A stretch of DNA of 64,000 nt from Callorhinus ursinus (taxonomy: Eukaryota; Chordata; Mammalia; Carnivora; Otariidae): positions 5,196,386 through 5,260,385 of the forward strand of contig NW_020312935.1 in assembly GCF_003265705.1 (NCBI RefSeq), in the 5' to 3' direction. The translations under genes were made by a program, and so were the position numbers. Below are positions 25,184-37,222 of the stretch, one piece after another. The stretch's first letter is position 1, and each line of letters begins with the position of its first letter. The notes beneath the pieces were generated by a model. The model saw only the letters and a list, made by a program, of their open reading frames with translations. It was not told the origin of the DNA and made no database searches.

Positions 25184-25511
25184 AGGGGGTGCCTGGGTGG
25201 CTCAGTCATTAAGCGTCTGCCTTCGGCTCAGGTCATGATCCCGGTCCTGGGATCAAGCCCCGCGTTGGGCTCCCTGCTCAGTGGGAAAGCCTGCTTCTCC
25301 CTCTCCCACTCCCCCTGCTTGTGTTCCCTCTCACTGTCTCTGCCTGTCAAATAAATAAATAAAATCTTTAAAAAAAAAAAATTACCCTAAAGGTCAGGGT
25401 GCCTGGCTGGCTCAGTTGTTAGAGCATTCAACTCTTGATCTTGGGGTTGTAGTTTCAAGCCCCACGCTGGGTGTAGAGATTATTTAAAAATAAAATCTTG
25501 AAAAAAAAAAA
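25184..25511 (+). mobile_element. Young Can-SINE followed by short older-type Can-SINE
   Basis: 25184-25380, then 25395-25511. AAAAATTATCCT / AAAATTACCCT / AAAATTATCCT occurs three times around them. Confidence 0.92.
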
Positions 25512-25620
25512 TTATCCTAAGGGTCAGTGTAACTTAGTTTTACAAATAATCGAAGACTCAACTAGATTATCAAATTTCCCAGGAAAAGACAACACCCTGC
25601 ACATTATCATTAATGATTCA

Positions 25621-25764
<144 letters not shown>

Positions 25765-27199
25765 CTAAAAGAAACATGTACTTGGCTTTAGCAGGCAATA
25801 GAAGGTAATGTTTACAATGCTGTACAAAAACACTGATGAGAGGACAGGAGAGCAGGCTTCTTTCTCCTCTTGACTCTCTTCCACATGGAGGAAGTATTAA
25901 GACTAAAACGCTCCTGGCCTCCTCTGTATCCCCTCACTCACTTCTGGGCAGGAGATCTAAGGCACTTACCTTATTGGTGAGTTTGGAATAAACTTACTTA
26001 CTGGTGAGTGTTGGCATGTACAACTTGGCTCGTTCCTCTTCTATGTCTTGGGAGCAAGTGCATGTTCTGCTCTGCTCTTCCTTGCTGTAGATTTTACAGA
26101 GGCATATCCCCTGTCACGGGGGGAGCAGAAGGTGCTATAGTTTCCCAGCACTCCTTAAAACTGGGTGAGTAGTAAGCGTGTGTAGCTCTGGAATGCAGTT
26201 AGGAAACCCAACTGTCTCCATCAATAAGCTATATCCCCAACTTTGCACTTAGGAGCAATAGAGATGACATTTTGAGTCTTCATCTCACTTAATTGGTTAG
26301 CTTTTAACTCATTCAGAAGCTGGGCAGCAAAGAGGGGTGCTATTTGTTGGGTCCCCTTGAACCTCAACAGTACCGTTCCCCTCAGTAACTCAGTAAAGCA
26401 GTCAGGATTGTGCCCATTACCATTTAGCAATGTGAAGCACATGCACTGCTTAGCGCAGCTCATAATGCTGGGACTTGCCCAGCTGCAAAACATGCACCCT
26501 CTGTGTTTCCCCTTCTGTCAACTTCTCTTGCCCTTCTACTTGGTCCTTTCTCTGTGCTTCCCTTTTCTCCCTCCTGCTCGACACTCTGGGGCACTGCTTA
26601 GGTAATAGTAATAAGACCTGTGAACCCAGAACCCTCCTATCTCAGAGAACTGGAGGCAGTAGGCACGGATAGAAATGCCAAAACTCACACCCTGTAGTAA
26701 AGAGCACAGTGCCCTGCTCCCCATAACATGATGCCCCTGGGGGAGCTGACAATTTCATGTCACTGCTCGGATGATAGGAGCTTTTAGACAAATGTTTGTG
26801 AACATAGGCAGGAAAGAAAATAGAAAAGAGAGCAAACAGAAAAGACACAAGATTACAGGGTGACACAGAGAGGTGACAGAGAAATGAGGTGGGTGGGCAT
26901 TATGGATCTGGCTGCAAGGGCTAAGGAATTAGCCCACATCCGAGACACACTGACCTTCGATACATTTATACCTTAACTTCTGGCCAGGCTCCTATCCTGA
27001 GGCTGGCGGCCTTCTCATGAGGGACTAGTAGTCCCTGCTACGCTGAGGAAGAGGTAAACACACATTGAGTGTGTGTGTGTCTTAGTGAATGTGTATATAT
27101 TTGTCTCTTCAGTTCATGTCTTATGCTTCTGTAGCCTCCACAGCACCTTTACAATCCAGGTACTCAAATCCTTACTATGTCAGCAAAAAAACAGGCCAA

Positions 27200-27465
27200 T
27201 ACCCCTAACAGCTAATAATAACAACGAACACTGATTGAATTATGCAGTGTACCCAGTGCTTTACCTACTTCATTTCATTTAATCTTCCCAAGAACTTAAT
27301 GAAGGAGAGATGAATAGTTTAAAACTAATATTAGTAGTAATTACTTTTTGATGAGCACTACTGGGGATTGGGCTAGGTACTTTACACACATTATCCTTAA
27401 TCCTCACAACCACTTTCCAAGGCAGGTATCATTATACACATTTTATGAAAAAAGAAACAGAGGCA
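27200..27465 (-). mobile_element. Two adjacent MIR relics
   Basis: CCCAGTGCTTTACCTACTTC and, further on, GGCTAGGTACTTTACACACA with AATCCTCACAACCACTTTCC. A poly-A and GA-rich run follows (27466-27500). Confidence 0.65.
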
Positions 27466-27748
27466 AAAAAAAAAAAAAAAAAGAGAGAGAGAGAAAGAAA
27501 AGAAACAGACTCAAAGAGCCTGCAATAGTTGTCACAAAATGACAAGAAGAAACAGGCGAAATGGACTCTCTAAGCGTGCTAAGGATGAGCATCTAATAAA
27601 TGAAGCTCCAGCCATCTAAAAAGATTCATTTGGCCACTAGATATGCTTTGGCATTCAAGAGGAATTCTAGGTCTTTCCAACAACCCTTTTCCAAAGAACC
27701 AAGAGCCATCTTTTATAACCACACATACAAATATATACACATTCACAA

Positions 27749-27772
27749 AGACACACACACACACACACACAC
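27749..27772. repeat. (CA)n microsatellite at TANGO6 intron 2 5' end
   Basis: About 12 CA units, 16 bases inside the intron 2 donor. The inverted copy at 27069-27080 has only about 6 units. Confidence 0.95.
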
Positions 27773-27775
27773 TCA

Positions 27776-28790
<1,015 letters not shown>

Positions 28791-28965
28791 ATTCAAACTG
28801 TTCTAGGTGCCAGGGATAAAGCACTGAACAAAACAAAGTCTCTTCCCTCATGGGACTGTATCACAAAATACAGTCCTAGGTTCAGAGGGATTCATTTAAT
28901 CACCTTTCCCCGACAAAATATCTATTTTCAATTCCTACCCCCGACCCTTCCTAAAATGGTCTTTT

Positions 28966-28979
28966 CTGCCCTCTACTGG
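28966..28979 (-). promoter_or_regulatory. Candidate CTCF-binding motif 1
   Basis: On the minus strand the site reads CCAGTAGAGGGCAG. This satisfies every position of the CTCF core consensus CCASYAGRKGGCRS. Sequence match only; occupancy cannot be judged. Confidence 0.55.
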
Positions 28980-29031
28980 TGAAGGAGCCTTAAATGCTCA
29001 GAACAACTCCCTCCTTGAAACACACCCATCT

Positions 29032-29067
29032 CTCAAGGGCCTCAAGGGCCTCAAGGGCCTAAAGGGC
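29032..29067. repeat. Short tandem repeat, 9 bp unit
   Basis: CTCAAGGGC is repeated three times, followed by a variant unit CTAAAGGGC. Confidence 0.85.
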
Positions 29068-29401
29068 CATCCCACCCACTGCCGGTTCCTTCTCCACCAG
29101 GGCTTCTCCTGAGTTCTGCACTCTCTTCCTCGAGGATCTTCTCCAGGCCCATGTCTTTAAAAACCACCTATAAGCTACCAACTACAAAATTTGTATCCCC
29201 AGCCCATGTTGACCCTCTAAGTATCAGGATAAGTAAAAAGAAAATCACATTATAGCAATTGTTAAAACCAGAGAGACAGAGAAAATCTTGGAAGCAGACA
29301 GAAAAATATGAAGCACTATATACGAGGGATGACGCTGTGAATGACTGTGAACTTATGAACAATGACTGCTAAAAGATGGTAGAAAAGCATCTTTAAAATA
29401 G

Positions 29402-29815
29402 TGAGGGGCACCAGGGTGACTCAGTCAAGTGTCCAACTCTTGATTTTGGCTCAGGTCATGATCTCAGGGTCGTCATCTCAGGGTCGTGAAAAGGAGCCCC
29501 ATGTCGGGCCCCTCACTGGGTATGGAGCCTGCTTAAGGTTCTCTCTCCACCAGGGCGCCTGGGTGGCTCCATTAGTTAAGCAACAGACTCTTGGTTTTGG
29601 CTCAGGTCATGATCTCAGGGTGGTGAGATCGAGCCCTGCATCAGGCTCCATGCTCAGCATGTAGTCCACTTGGCCCTCTCCCTCTGCCCCTTCCACCGCC
29701 CTCTCTCTCTCAAATAAATAATAAAACCGTAAAAAAAAAAAAAAAAAAAGATTCTCTCTCTCCCTTTGCCCCTCCCCCACTGCTTACGACACTTTCTCAA
29801 AAAAATTTTAAAAAT
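29402..29815 (+). mobile_element. Can-SINE split by another Can-SINE
   Basis: The outer element is interrupted at about 29552-29750 by a full inner element with poly-A. Flank TTCTCTCTCC on both sides. Confidence 0.88.
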
Positions 29816-30147
29816 GTCAACTCGGAATTCTAGATCTAGTAAAAATAACCTTCAAAAATGAAAATAAAGACGTTTCAGATCAAGGAAAACCAAGAGAACT
29901 GTCAGCAGGCTTGCACTACAAACAAATGGTAAAGCAAATTCTTCAAGCTGAAGGAAAATAATACTAGATGGAAACTGGGATCTTCAGGAAGGAATGAAGA
30001 ACCTCAGAAATAGTAAATATGTAGGTAAATATAAAAGACGAATTTTTCTCTTAATTTCTTCAAATACATATATGTCTAAGGCAAAATCTATAAAATGGGA
30101 TTTATAACTTCTATAGATATAATAAACATGAAAATCATAGTAGCATA

Positions 30148-30329
30148 GAGGTGCTTGGGTGGCTCAGTTGGTTAAGTGTCTACCTTCAGCTCAGGTCATG
30201 ATCTCTGGGTCCTGGGATCGAGCCTCACGCCCAGCTCTCTGCGCAACGGGGAGTTTGCTTCTCCCTCTCACTTTCCCTCTCCGTCTGTGCTCTCTCTCAA
30301 ATATATAAATTAAATCTTTAAAAAAAAAT
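30148..30329 (+). mobile_element. Can-SINE
   Basis: Duplication AAATCATAGTAGCA / AAATCATAGCATA. Confidence 0.94.
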
Positions 30330-30378
30330 CATAGCATAAAGCCCAAGTTGGGGTATGGGAGCTATAAAATGACCCTTA

Positions 30379-30870
30379 GGGGCACCTGGGTGGCTCAGCT
30401 GGTTAGGCTTTCGGCTCAGGTCATGATCCCGAACATCTATCATACGCTACCTTTTGTGTAAGAAAGGAAACAAATATAAAATACATTATTTGCTTTATTG
30501 TCCAAAAGGCAGTGAAAGAACAAATTAAAAAGTAAAATGAGTTATGTACAGAGAGAACAGTGGGGAAGAGCTAGGGACAAATTTATCCAGTTTTAGAGTT
30601 TTTGTTTTGGAACCCTATATATGTTTTTCATAGTTAAAAAAATTAAGTAAAAATTTTTTTCAAAATAATTCCTAAAAATCAAAAACATACAAATGGATCT
30701 AATAACTTTGTACTTCGGCTCAGGTCATGATCCCGGGGCCCTGGGATGGAGGCCCACATCAGACTCTCTGCTCAGCGGGGAGCCTGCTTCTCCCTCTCCC
30801 TCTTCATTCTCCCTGCCTGTGCTCTCCTGCTCTCTGTCAAATAAATAAATAGAATCTTTAAAAAAATAAA
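30379..30870 (+). mobile_element. Can-SINE interrupted by a duplicated L1 segment
   Basis: Head at 30379-30431, body and tail at 30714-30870. The whole is flanked by AAAATGACCCTTAG. Confidence 0.92.
30432..30713 (+). repeat. Duplicated L1-derived segment, copy 1 (inside a Can-SINE)
   Basis: About 280 bp matching 32977-33248 in the same orientation, with roughly a dozen small differences. It splits the Can-SINE at 30379-30870. Part of the SINE body, CGGCTCAGGTCATGATCCC, is present on both sides of the insert. See findings. Confidence 0.85.
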
Positions 30871-31094
30871 TAAAATAAAATGACCCTTAGAGTTGCAAGG
30901 TTCATAACTGTTATGTGAGGTAGTATCAATATTAATTCTAATTAAAAATTAGAAAAATTGAGGACGTGTATTGTGATTCCAGGACAACTACTAAAAATAC
31001 AATGCAAAATGGAGGGTTACGGTTAGAAAACCATAATAAAATGCTGACAATGTAAATGAATACAAGAAGTAACACACTTCAAAACTGAACTTAA

Positions 31095-31289
31095 GGGCGC
31101 CTGGGTGGCTCAGTCGGTTAAGCGACTGCCTTCGGCTCAGGTCATGATCCTGGAGTCCCGGGATCGAGTCCCACATCGGGCTCCCTGCTTGGCGGGGAGT
31201 CTGCTTCTCCCTCTGACCCTCTTCCCTCTCGTGCTCTCTCTCATTCTCTCTCTCTCTCAAATAAATAAAAAATCTTTAAAAAAAAAAAA
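31095..31289 (+). mobile_element. Can-SINE, TGGAGTCCCGGG subfamily
   Basis: Full length. Confidence 0.95.
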
Positions 31290-31362
31290 CAACTTAAAAC
31301 ACCTTCTAAGAAACAAATTAGAAAGGATTAAAATGGAATGATAACTAAACGAGTGCTCAGCA

Positions 31363-31533
31363 GGGGCGCCTGTCTTCGGCTCAGGTCATGATGCCAGGGT
31401 CCTGGGATAGAGCCCCACATCAGGCTCCCTGCTCGATGGGAAGCCTGCTTCTCTCTCTCCTACTCCCCCTGCTTGCGTTCCCTCTCTCATGTTCTCTGTC
31501 AAGTAAATAAAAATAAAATCTTTAAAAAAAATA
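31363..31533 (+). mobile_element. Can-SINE with internal deletion of the A-box region
   Basis: Head GGGGCGCCTG joins directly to TCTTCGGCTCAGGTCATGAT. Duplication GAGTGCTCAGCAG on both sides. Confidence 0.93.
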
Positions 31534-31674
31534 AGAGTGCTCAGCAGTGCATTACTTATAATAATGTAAAATGAGAAATATTCATTCAGTAACAGGAGAT
31601 TGGATGAGTAAATAACTGTCTACCTGTACCTAACATACTATATGTAAGTGTAGTATTTTATTATTTATTATCTC

Positions 31675-31815
31675 TTCACCAACTAGAATAAAACCTGTTT
31701 GAGGACAGGAATGTTGCTCTGTTTTGTTCATTGTTGTATTCTCCTTGCCTGGAACAAGGCCTGTCAGATAATGTAGTATTTGTTCAAAATAGGTAGTAGT
31801 TGAATGAATGAATAA
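31675..31815 (+). mobile_element. L2 3' end
   Basis: GAGGACAGGAATGTTGCTCT, TGGAACAAGGCCTGTCAGAT and TTGAATGAATGAATAATGG. Confidence 0.75.
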
Positions 31816-31845
31816 TGGAATATTTGTCGCCATTAAGTTATGTCA

Positions 31846-31934
31846 AGGGGCGCCTGGCTGGCTCAGTTGGGATAGCATCTGACTCTTGATCTTGGGGTGG
31901 TAAGTTCGAGCCCCACATTTAAAAATAAAAAAGT
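31846..31934 (+). mobile_element. Short older-type Can-SINE
   Basis: GGGGCGCCTGGCTGGCTCAG. Confidence 0.9.
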
Positions 31935-31994
31935 TTCATTGAATATTATTTAACGACATGTTCATTAAATACATTCTAAAGTGAATAGAGGGGT

Positions 31995-32189
31995 GGGACA
32001 CCTGGGTGGCTCAGTGGGTTAAGTATCTGCCTCCAGCTCAGGTCATGGTCCCAGGGTCCTGGGATCAAGTCCCATGTTGAGCTCCTTGCTCAGCAGGGAG
32101 CCTGTTTCTCCCTCTGTCTGCTGCTCCCCCTGTTTGTGCACTTTCTCTCTCTCTGTCAAATAAATAAATAAAATCCTTAAAAAAAAAAT
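31995..32189 (+). mobile_element. Can-SINE
   Basis: Duplication AAAGTGAATAG / AAAGTGAACAG. Confidence 0.95.
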
Positions 32190-32621
32190 AAAGTGAACAG
32201 TGTATGAAATACTATATGAGCAAAAGATATGAACACTTTACAGAAAAAGAAATGCAAATGACTTCTAAACATAAAAATATGATCAACCTTGCTCGTAACA
32301 GAAAAGTAAATTAAAACTATACTGAAATAACACTTCCCATTTATCAACTGGCTAAAATCCAAAAGTTTTATAACACATTATGTGGCAAGGTTTTGGGAAA
32401 TCACGCACTGTCATACATTGCTGGAAGAAACGAAAATGGTAACATTCTTGAAGAGAGCAATTTGGCAATATCTAGCAAAATTACATACGTATTTAACGTT
32501 TGGCCCAGCAATCCCACTTTTTAGGAATCTATCCTACAGATAAGTACACAGGCAAAAATGCAAAATGACACATACACAAGGCTATTCATTGTAGTGCTTC
32601 TTGTATTTACAAAACACCTGA

Positions 32622-32815
32622 GGGGCGCCTGGGTGGTTCAGTCGTTAAGCGGCTGCCTTCCGCTCAGGTCATGATCCCAGGGTCCTCGGATCGAGCCCCA
32701 TGTCGGGCTCCCTGCTCTGTGGGAAGCCTCCTTCTCCCTCTCCCACTCCCCCTGCTTGTGTTCCCTCTCTCACTGTGTCTCTCTCTGTCAAATAAATAAA
32801 ATCTTTAAAACAAAA
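32622..32815 (+). mobile_element. Can-SINE
   Basis: Duplication AAAACACCTGA / AAAACACTTGA. Confidence 0.95.
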
Positions 32816-32976
32816 CAAAACACTTGAGACAACCCATATGTCCATTAAAAGAGAACTGACTAATAAACAATAGTATATCCAGATAATGGCATGCTTGTAA
32901 AAGAGGAAAATTGCTGTGAACCCCTATGTAGTAATCTCTAAGACATATTAAATATTAAAAGTAAGGTATAAAAGAA

Positions 32977-33248
32977 TGTCTACCATATGCTACCTTTTGT
33001 GTAAGAAGGAAACAAATATAAAATACATTTGCTTTTATTGTCCAAAAGGCAGTGAAAGAACAAATTAAAAAGTAAAATGAGTTATGTACAGAGAGAAGAG
33101 AACAGTGGGAAGGAACTAGGGACAAAGTTATCCAGTTTTAGAGTTTTTGTTTTGGAACCCTATATATGTTTTTCATAGTTAAAAAAATTAAAATTTTTTT
33201 TCAAAATAATTCCTAAAAATCAAAAGCATACAAATGGATCTAATAACT
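32977..33248 (+). repeat. Duplicated L1-derived segment, copy 2 (likely source)
   Basis: This is the same segment as copy 1. Here it runs without a break out of an old L1 3' relic (32190-33250), which makes it the more likely source. Confidence 0.75.
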
Positions 33249-33264
33249 CTGGTACTTTACGTTC

Positions 33265-33485
33265 AAGCTTGTCAAACTACGATCTGCAGATTAAATCTGG
33301 CCACCACGTTTTCCATAAAGTTTTATTGGAACATAGTCATGCCCATTTATTTATATATTATCTATGGCTGCTTTCAAGCCACAACAGCAGAACTGAGTAA
33401 CTGTAACAACTATATGGGTCACAAAGCCCAAAATATATACCGTTTGCTCCTTTACAGAAAAAGTATGCAGACTCCTGCTCTATAC
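33265..33485 (-). mobile_element. hAT-Charlie-type MITE relic
   Basis: Carries AAGTTTTATTGGAACATAGT, CTATGGCTGCTTTC and a right end near GCAGACTCCTGCTC. This is a common MER-class hAT element in antisense. Confidence 0.7.
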
Positions 33486-33543
33486 CAAGTTAGCAGCATA
33501 AATACAGAGAATTATTTCAAGTGACTTGAAATATAGAACTTTA

Positions 33544-33860
33544 GGAGCACCTGGGTGGCTCAGTTGGTAGAGTGTGTGACTCTTGATCTCGGGGTTGTGA
33601 GTTCAGGCCCCACAATGGGTACAGAGATTACTTAAAAATAAAATCCTTGGGCGCCTGGGTGGCTCAGTTGGTTAAGCGACTGCCTTTGGCTCGGGTCATG
33701 ATCCTGGAGTCCCGGGATCGAGTCCCACATCGGGCTCCCTGCTCAGCAGGGGGTCTGCTTCTCCCTCTCTCTTCCGTCTCGTGCTCTCTATCTCTCATTC
33801 TCTCTCTCTCAAATAAATAAATAAAATCTTTAAAAAAATAAAAATAAAAATAAAATCCTT
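33544..33860 (+). mobile_element. Short older-type Can-SINE, then young Can-SINE in its tail
   Basis: Older at 33544-33648, young (TGGAGTCCCGGG subfamily) at 33649-33860. The tail TAAAATCCTT is repeated after it. Confidence 0.93.
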
Positions 33861-33989
33861 AAAAAAAGAACTTTATACATCCTGAGGACAACAAACAAAC
33901 AAAAATCCCCTAAAATAAGTAGGTTTGTTGATGATGGTGATATAGGATTTGTTATTTTAAAATATTATATGCATGTGGGTGAATGTGTT

Positions 33990-34040
33990 AAGCATACTTA
34001 CAGATGTGTGTGTGTATATATGTGTGTATATATATATATG
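33990..34040. repeat. (TG)n(TA)n microsatellite
   Basis: Alternating TG and TA tracts. Confidence 0.85.
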
Positions 34041-34420
34041 AAATAAGTGTCATTAATTTCATTGGAACCAGTATTTTCAGATAAAAGAAATACAAATATA
34101 AAAATATAAAATACAGAAGAATGGCTACGTGGACAAATATGTGATAAAGAAAGAATCTTGGTCATGGCATATGGGTTTTCACTATAAAATTCTGTCTACT
34201 TTTCTGTAAGACTGAAAATTTTCATAATGAAATGTTAGGAAAAATTTAAACTCCATCATATTTCATTTTAATTGGGATATCAGTAAGATTTATGTTTTGT
34301 TTTCTGAAAATCCACATATTTTGTACCCCTAGTAATTGAAAAAGTCTGTAAGCAATGACACCAGGGACAGTGAATATGCCTAGTGTCCATAGTATAGTCT
34401 GTAAATACCACTTCTCCCTA

Positions 34421-34600
34421 GGGGCACCTGGGTGGCTCGGTAGGTTGAGCGTCTGACTCTTGATTTCATCTCAGGGTTGTAGGATCAAGCCCTGCGTTGG
34501 GCTCTGCACTGAGTGTGGAGGCTGCTTGAGAGTCTCTCTGCCTCTCTGCCCTCCCGCCCCCACCCACTCATGCTCTCTCACTCTCTAATAAATAAATAAA
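34421..34600 (+). mobile_element. Can-SINE
   Basis: Duplication TAAATACCACTTCTCC on both sides. Confidence 0.95.
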
Positions 34601-34711
34601 TACCACTTCTCCTTAAAGACAGCAGTTTTCAAGAATGGGGCAAGAAATGTGTAAGATGAGTCTGGGACATCTTGTCATGCCTGAAAACAAAAAGGCTATC
34701 AAAGACTACTA

Positions 34712-34827
34712 GGGTCTCCCTGCTCAGCGGGGAGCCTGTTTCTCCCTCTACCTGCTGCTCCCCTGCTTGTGCTCTCTCTCTCTCTCTCTCTCAAATAAAT
34801 AAAACCTTTAAAAAAAAAAAAAAAAAG
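34712..34827 (+). mobile_element. 5'-truncated Can-SINE
   Basis: Starts at TCCCTGCTCAGCGGGGAGCC, with no tRNA head. Duplication AAGACTACTAGGGTC on both sides. Confidence 0.94.
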
Positions 34828-34923
34828 ACTACTAGGGTCATGTCAAGGAGCCCAAGAGCCAATTTGGAGTGGCTCCCACAAGCCACAAGGGCGACAATTT
34901 GAGTATCAAGAATAATGAGTACA

Positions 34924-35124
34924 GGGGGCACCTGGGTGGCTCAGTCATTAAGCGTCTGCCTTGGGCTCAGGTCATGATCCCAGGGTCCTGGGATCGAGCC
35001 CCGCATCGGGCTTCCTGCTCAGCGGGAAGCCTGCTTCTCCCTCTCCCGCTCCCCCTGCTTGTGTTCCCTCTCTCACTGTGTCTCTCTCTGTCAAATAAAT
35101 AAATAAAATCTTAAAAAAAAAAAA
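34924..35124 (+). mobile_element. Can-SINE
   Basis: Duplication AATGAGTACA. Confidence 0.95.
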
Positions 35125-35932
35125 TGAGTACAATTTTTGAAACATATCCTATACACAAAAAAATCTATTAGCTCATAATAAAACAAAGAAATTATTTCAC
35201 TGGTTACGTTTGAAGATTAAGACACTATCATTCTGAAAAGTGATCAATAAAGGAACACTACGAACCTGTTATTAAAATATGTACATGTATATACACATAT
35301 AGAAAATGGTCTCAAAGGTTATACTTCAAAGTATTAAGTGATGACCTCTGGGTGGGAGGGATATGGGTGATTTTTCTTTTTTAATTATATTTAAAAGATT
35401 TTTCTAGAGTGAATATGTATAGTTTCTGTACTTAAAAGTTATTTTAAGGTTATAAAACGGCATATAGTCTATCCATTTTTATCAAAAAGAAAAATATTTC
35501 CCAAAATGCAATCTCCAGATAGTGGAGATTAAGGTCATTTTATTTTTCTTCTCTTAGTTTCCTCTGTTTTTAAAAACTTTACAATAAGGAATATCAACTA
35601 CTTCTATACAGAAAAAGGAACATAACACTACTTGTTAAGAATAATGAGAATCATCAGAGTAAGAATTTTTCAGTACTTCTCTAAGACCATCCAGGGCAAG
35701 TGTTTTGATTCAGTAGCATGAGTATCTGGTTCCTTTAGCTAGTATGTACCTAAAAAGGAAAGGAGTGCTCTGCTAACTTGTCACCACTAACCATTAAGAT
35801 CACTAAACAACCTCTAAGTGACTTCTTGCGACTTTATAAGATCTTTGAACCCAAACATGAGACACAAAGAAAACGATTTAAAACAAAAGCTATTAGCTGT
35901 TTTTCAAGAGCCCCTTAATAAAGTAGTCTTCT

Positions 35933-35946
35933 CTGCCCTCTACTGG
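35933..35946 (-). promoter_or_regulatory. Candidate CTCF-binding motif 2
   Basis: Identical 14-mer to motif 1 (minus strand CCAGTAGAGGGCAG), in the same orientation about 7 kb away. The surrounding 18 bases TCTGCCCTCTACTGGTGA are shared by both sites. Confidence 0.55.
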
Positions 35947-36831
35947 TGATAAATAAAATCTACCTGAAAATAACAAAGGAATCCCTGAAGGCTGTTTTCA
36001 AAATGGGGTATAAGGACTCATGTTTTGACAGGTTTCAGATCCTCAGGCAGCCTGCAAGTTCAAAACTATTTTCATATTAATACTCGGCCACTCTTTGCCT
36101 TTTACAGTCTCATTCTCTCATGAGTGTACCAACTATGAAAAGTTCATTGAGTTCAGATTCCACATCCCAACTAACCTTTAAGAAATTACCTCTTGTTCAG
36201 ATTCAGTACAGTATGAAAAAATATTCACAATTATCTGAAAAGGCAGTTGAGTTCTTCCTTTTCCAACTACATATCTGAGTCTAGATTTTCTTCATCTACT
36301 TCAATCAAAACAACCTATCATGACAGACTAAACAGAGAAGCAAATATGAAAATCCAGCTGTCTTCTAATAAGCCAGATGCTAAAGAGATTTGCAAAAACC
36401 AAAACAATGCCACTCTTCCTGATAAGTTAGCTCTTGATCACTACACTACACGATGCAGCCTTAAAGTGCTACTCTATGTACCTAAAACCACCCCTCTCAC
36501 ACTTCAGGAAATGCTGCCATTACGGACAGCATTATTTAATCTTCCCAATTTAAATGCCTATGCTTTGTGACATTTAAAAGCAGACTTTACAGTTTGTGTG
36601 GCACTTTTTATTATGTTCAAAGTGCAAAGCAATATGGCATGCAAAAATAAGCGTGGTACAGCTTATTTACAAATTATCAAAATTTCAGGCCTCTTCCCAA
36701 CAATGTAATTCAAATTTAATGACAGAGTTCAGTGACTCTATATATAGTATAGAAACTTTCAGTTAGGAAAACTGTTGCTGAGATGGTCTCCATTTCTTAC
36801 AAATAAAACTTCACTAAAATGGCAAACCCCT

Positions 36832-37222
36832 GGGGCACCTGGGTAACTCAGTCAGTTAAGCATCCAACTCCTGATTTCAGCTCAGGTCATGATCTCAGGG
36901 TCATGGAATTGCGCCCCGCATTGGGCTCTGTGCAGAGCCTACTTGAGATTCTCTCTCTCCTCCTCCCTCTGCCCCTCTTCACCCCTCGAAATAATAAATC
37001 TTTAAAAAAAAAATTTGACAATGGGCGCCTGGGTGGCTCAGTTGGTTGGGCGACTGCCTTCGGCTCAGGTCGTGATCCTGGAGTCCCGGGATCGAGTCCC
37101 GCGTCGGGCTCCCTGCTCGGCGGGGAGTCTGCTTCTCCCTCTGACCCTCTTCCCTCTCATTCTCTCTATCTCTCATTCTCCCTCTCGCAGATAAATAAAT
37201 AAAATCTTAAAAAAAAAAAAAA
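36832..37222 (+). mobile_element. Two Can-SINEs in series
   Basis: 36832-37012, then 37022-37222. AAATTTGACAA flanks the second. Confidence 0.94.

Larger units (their letters stand above)
29230..31340 (+). mobile_element. Old L1 relic, heavily interrupted
   Basis: GTCAGCAGGCTTGCACTACA, TTCTTCAAGCTGAAGGAAAA and AGGTAAATATAAAAGACGAA match the same L1 region as the 20.4-21.3 kb relic. SINEs and the 30432-30713 insert break it up. Confidence 0.65.
32190..33250 (+). mobile_element. Old L1 3' relic
   Basis: CATACATTGCTGGAAGAAAC, CAATTTGGCAATATCTAGCA, CCAGCAATCCCACTTTTTAG and GCTACCTTTTGTGTAAGAAG. The SINE at 32622-32815 interrupts it. Its final 280 bp are the likely source of copy 1. Confidence 0.75.
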
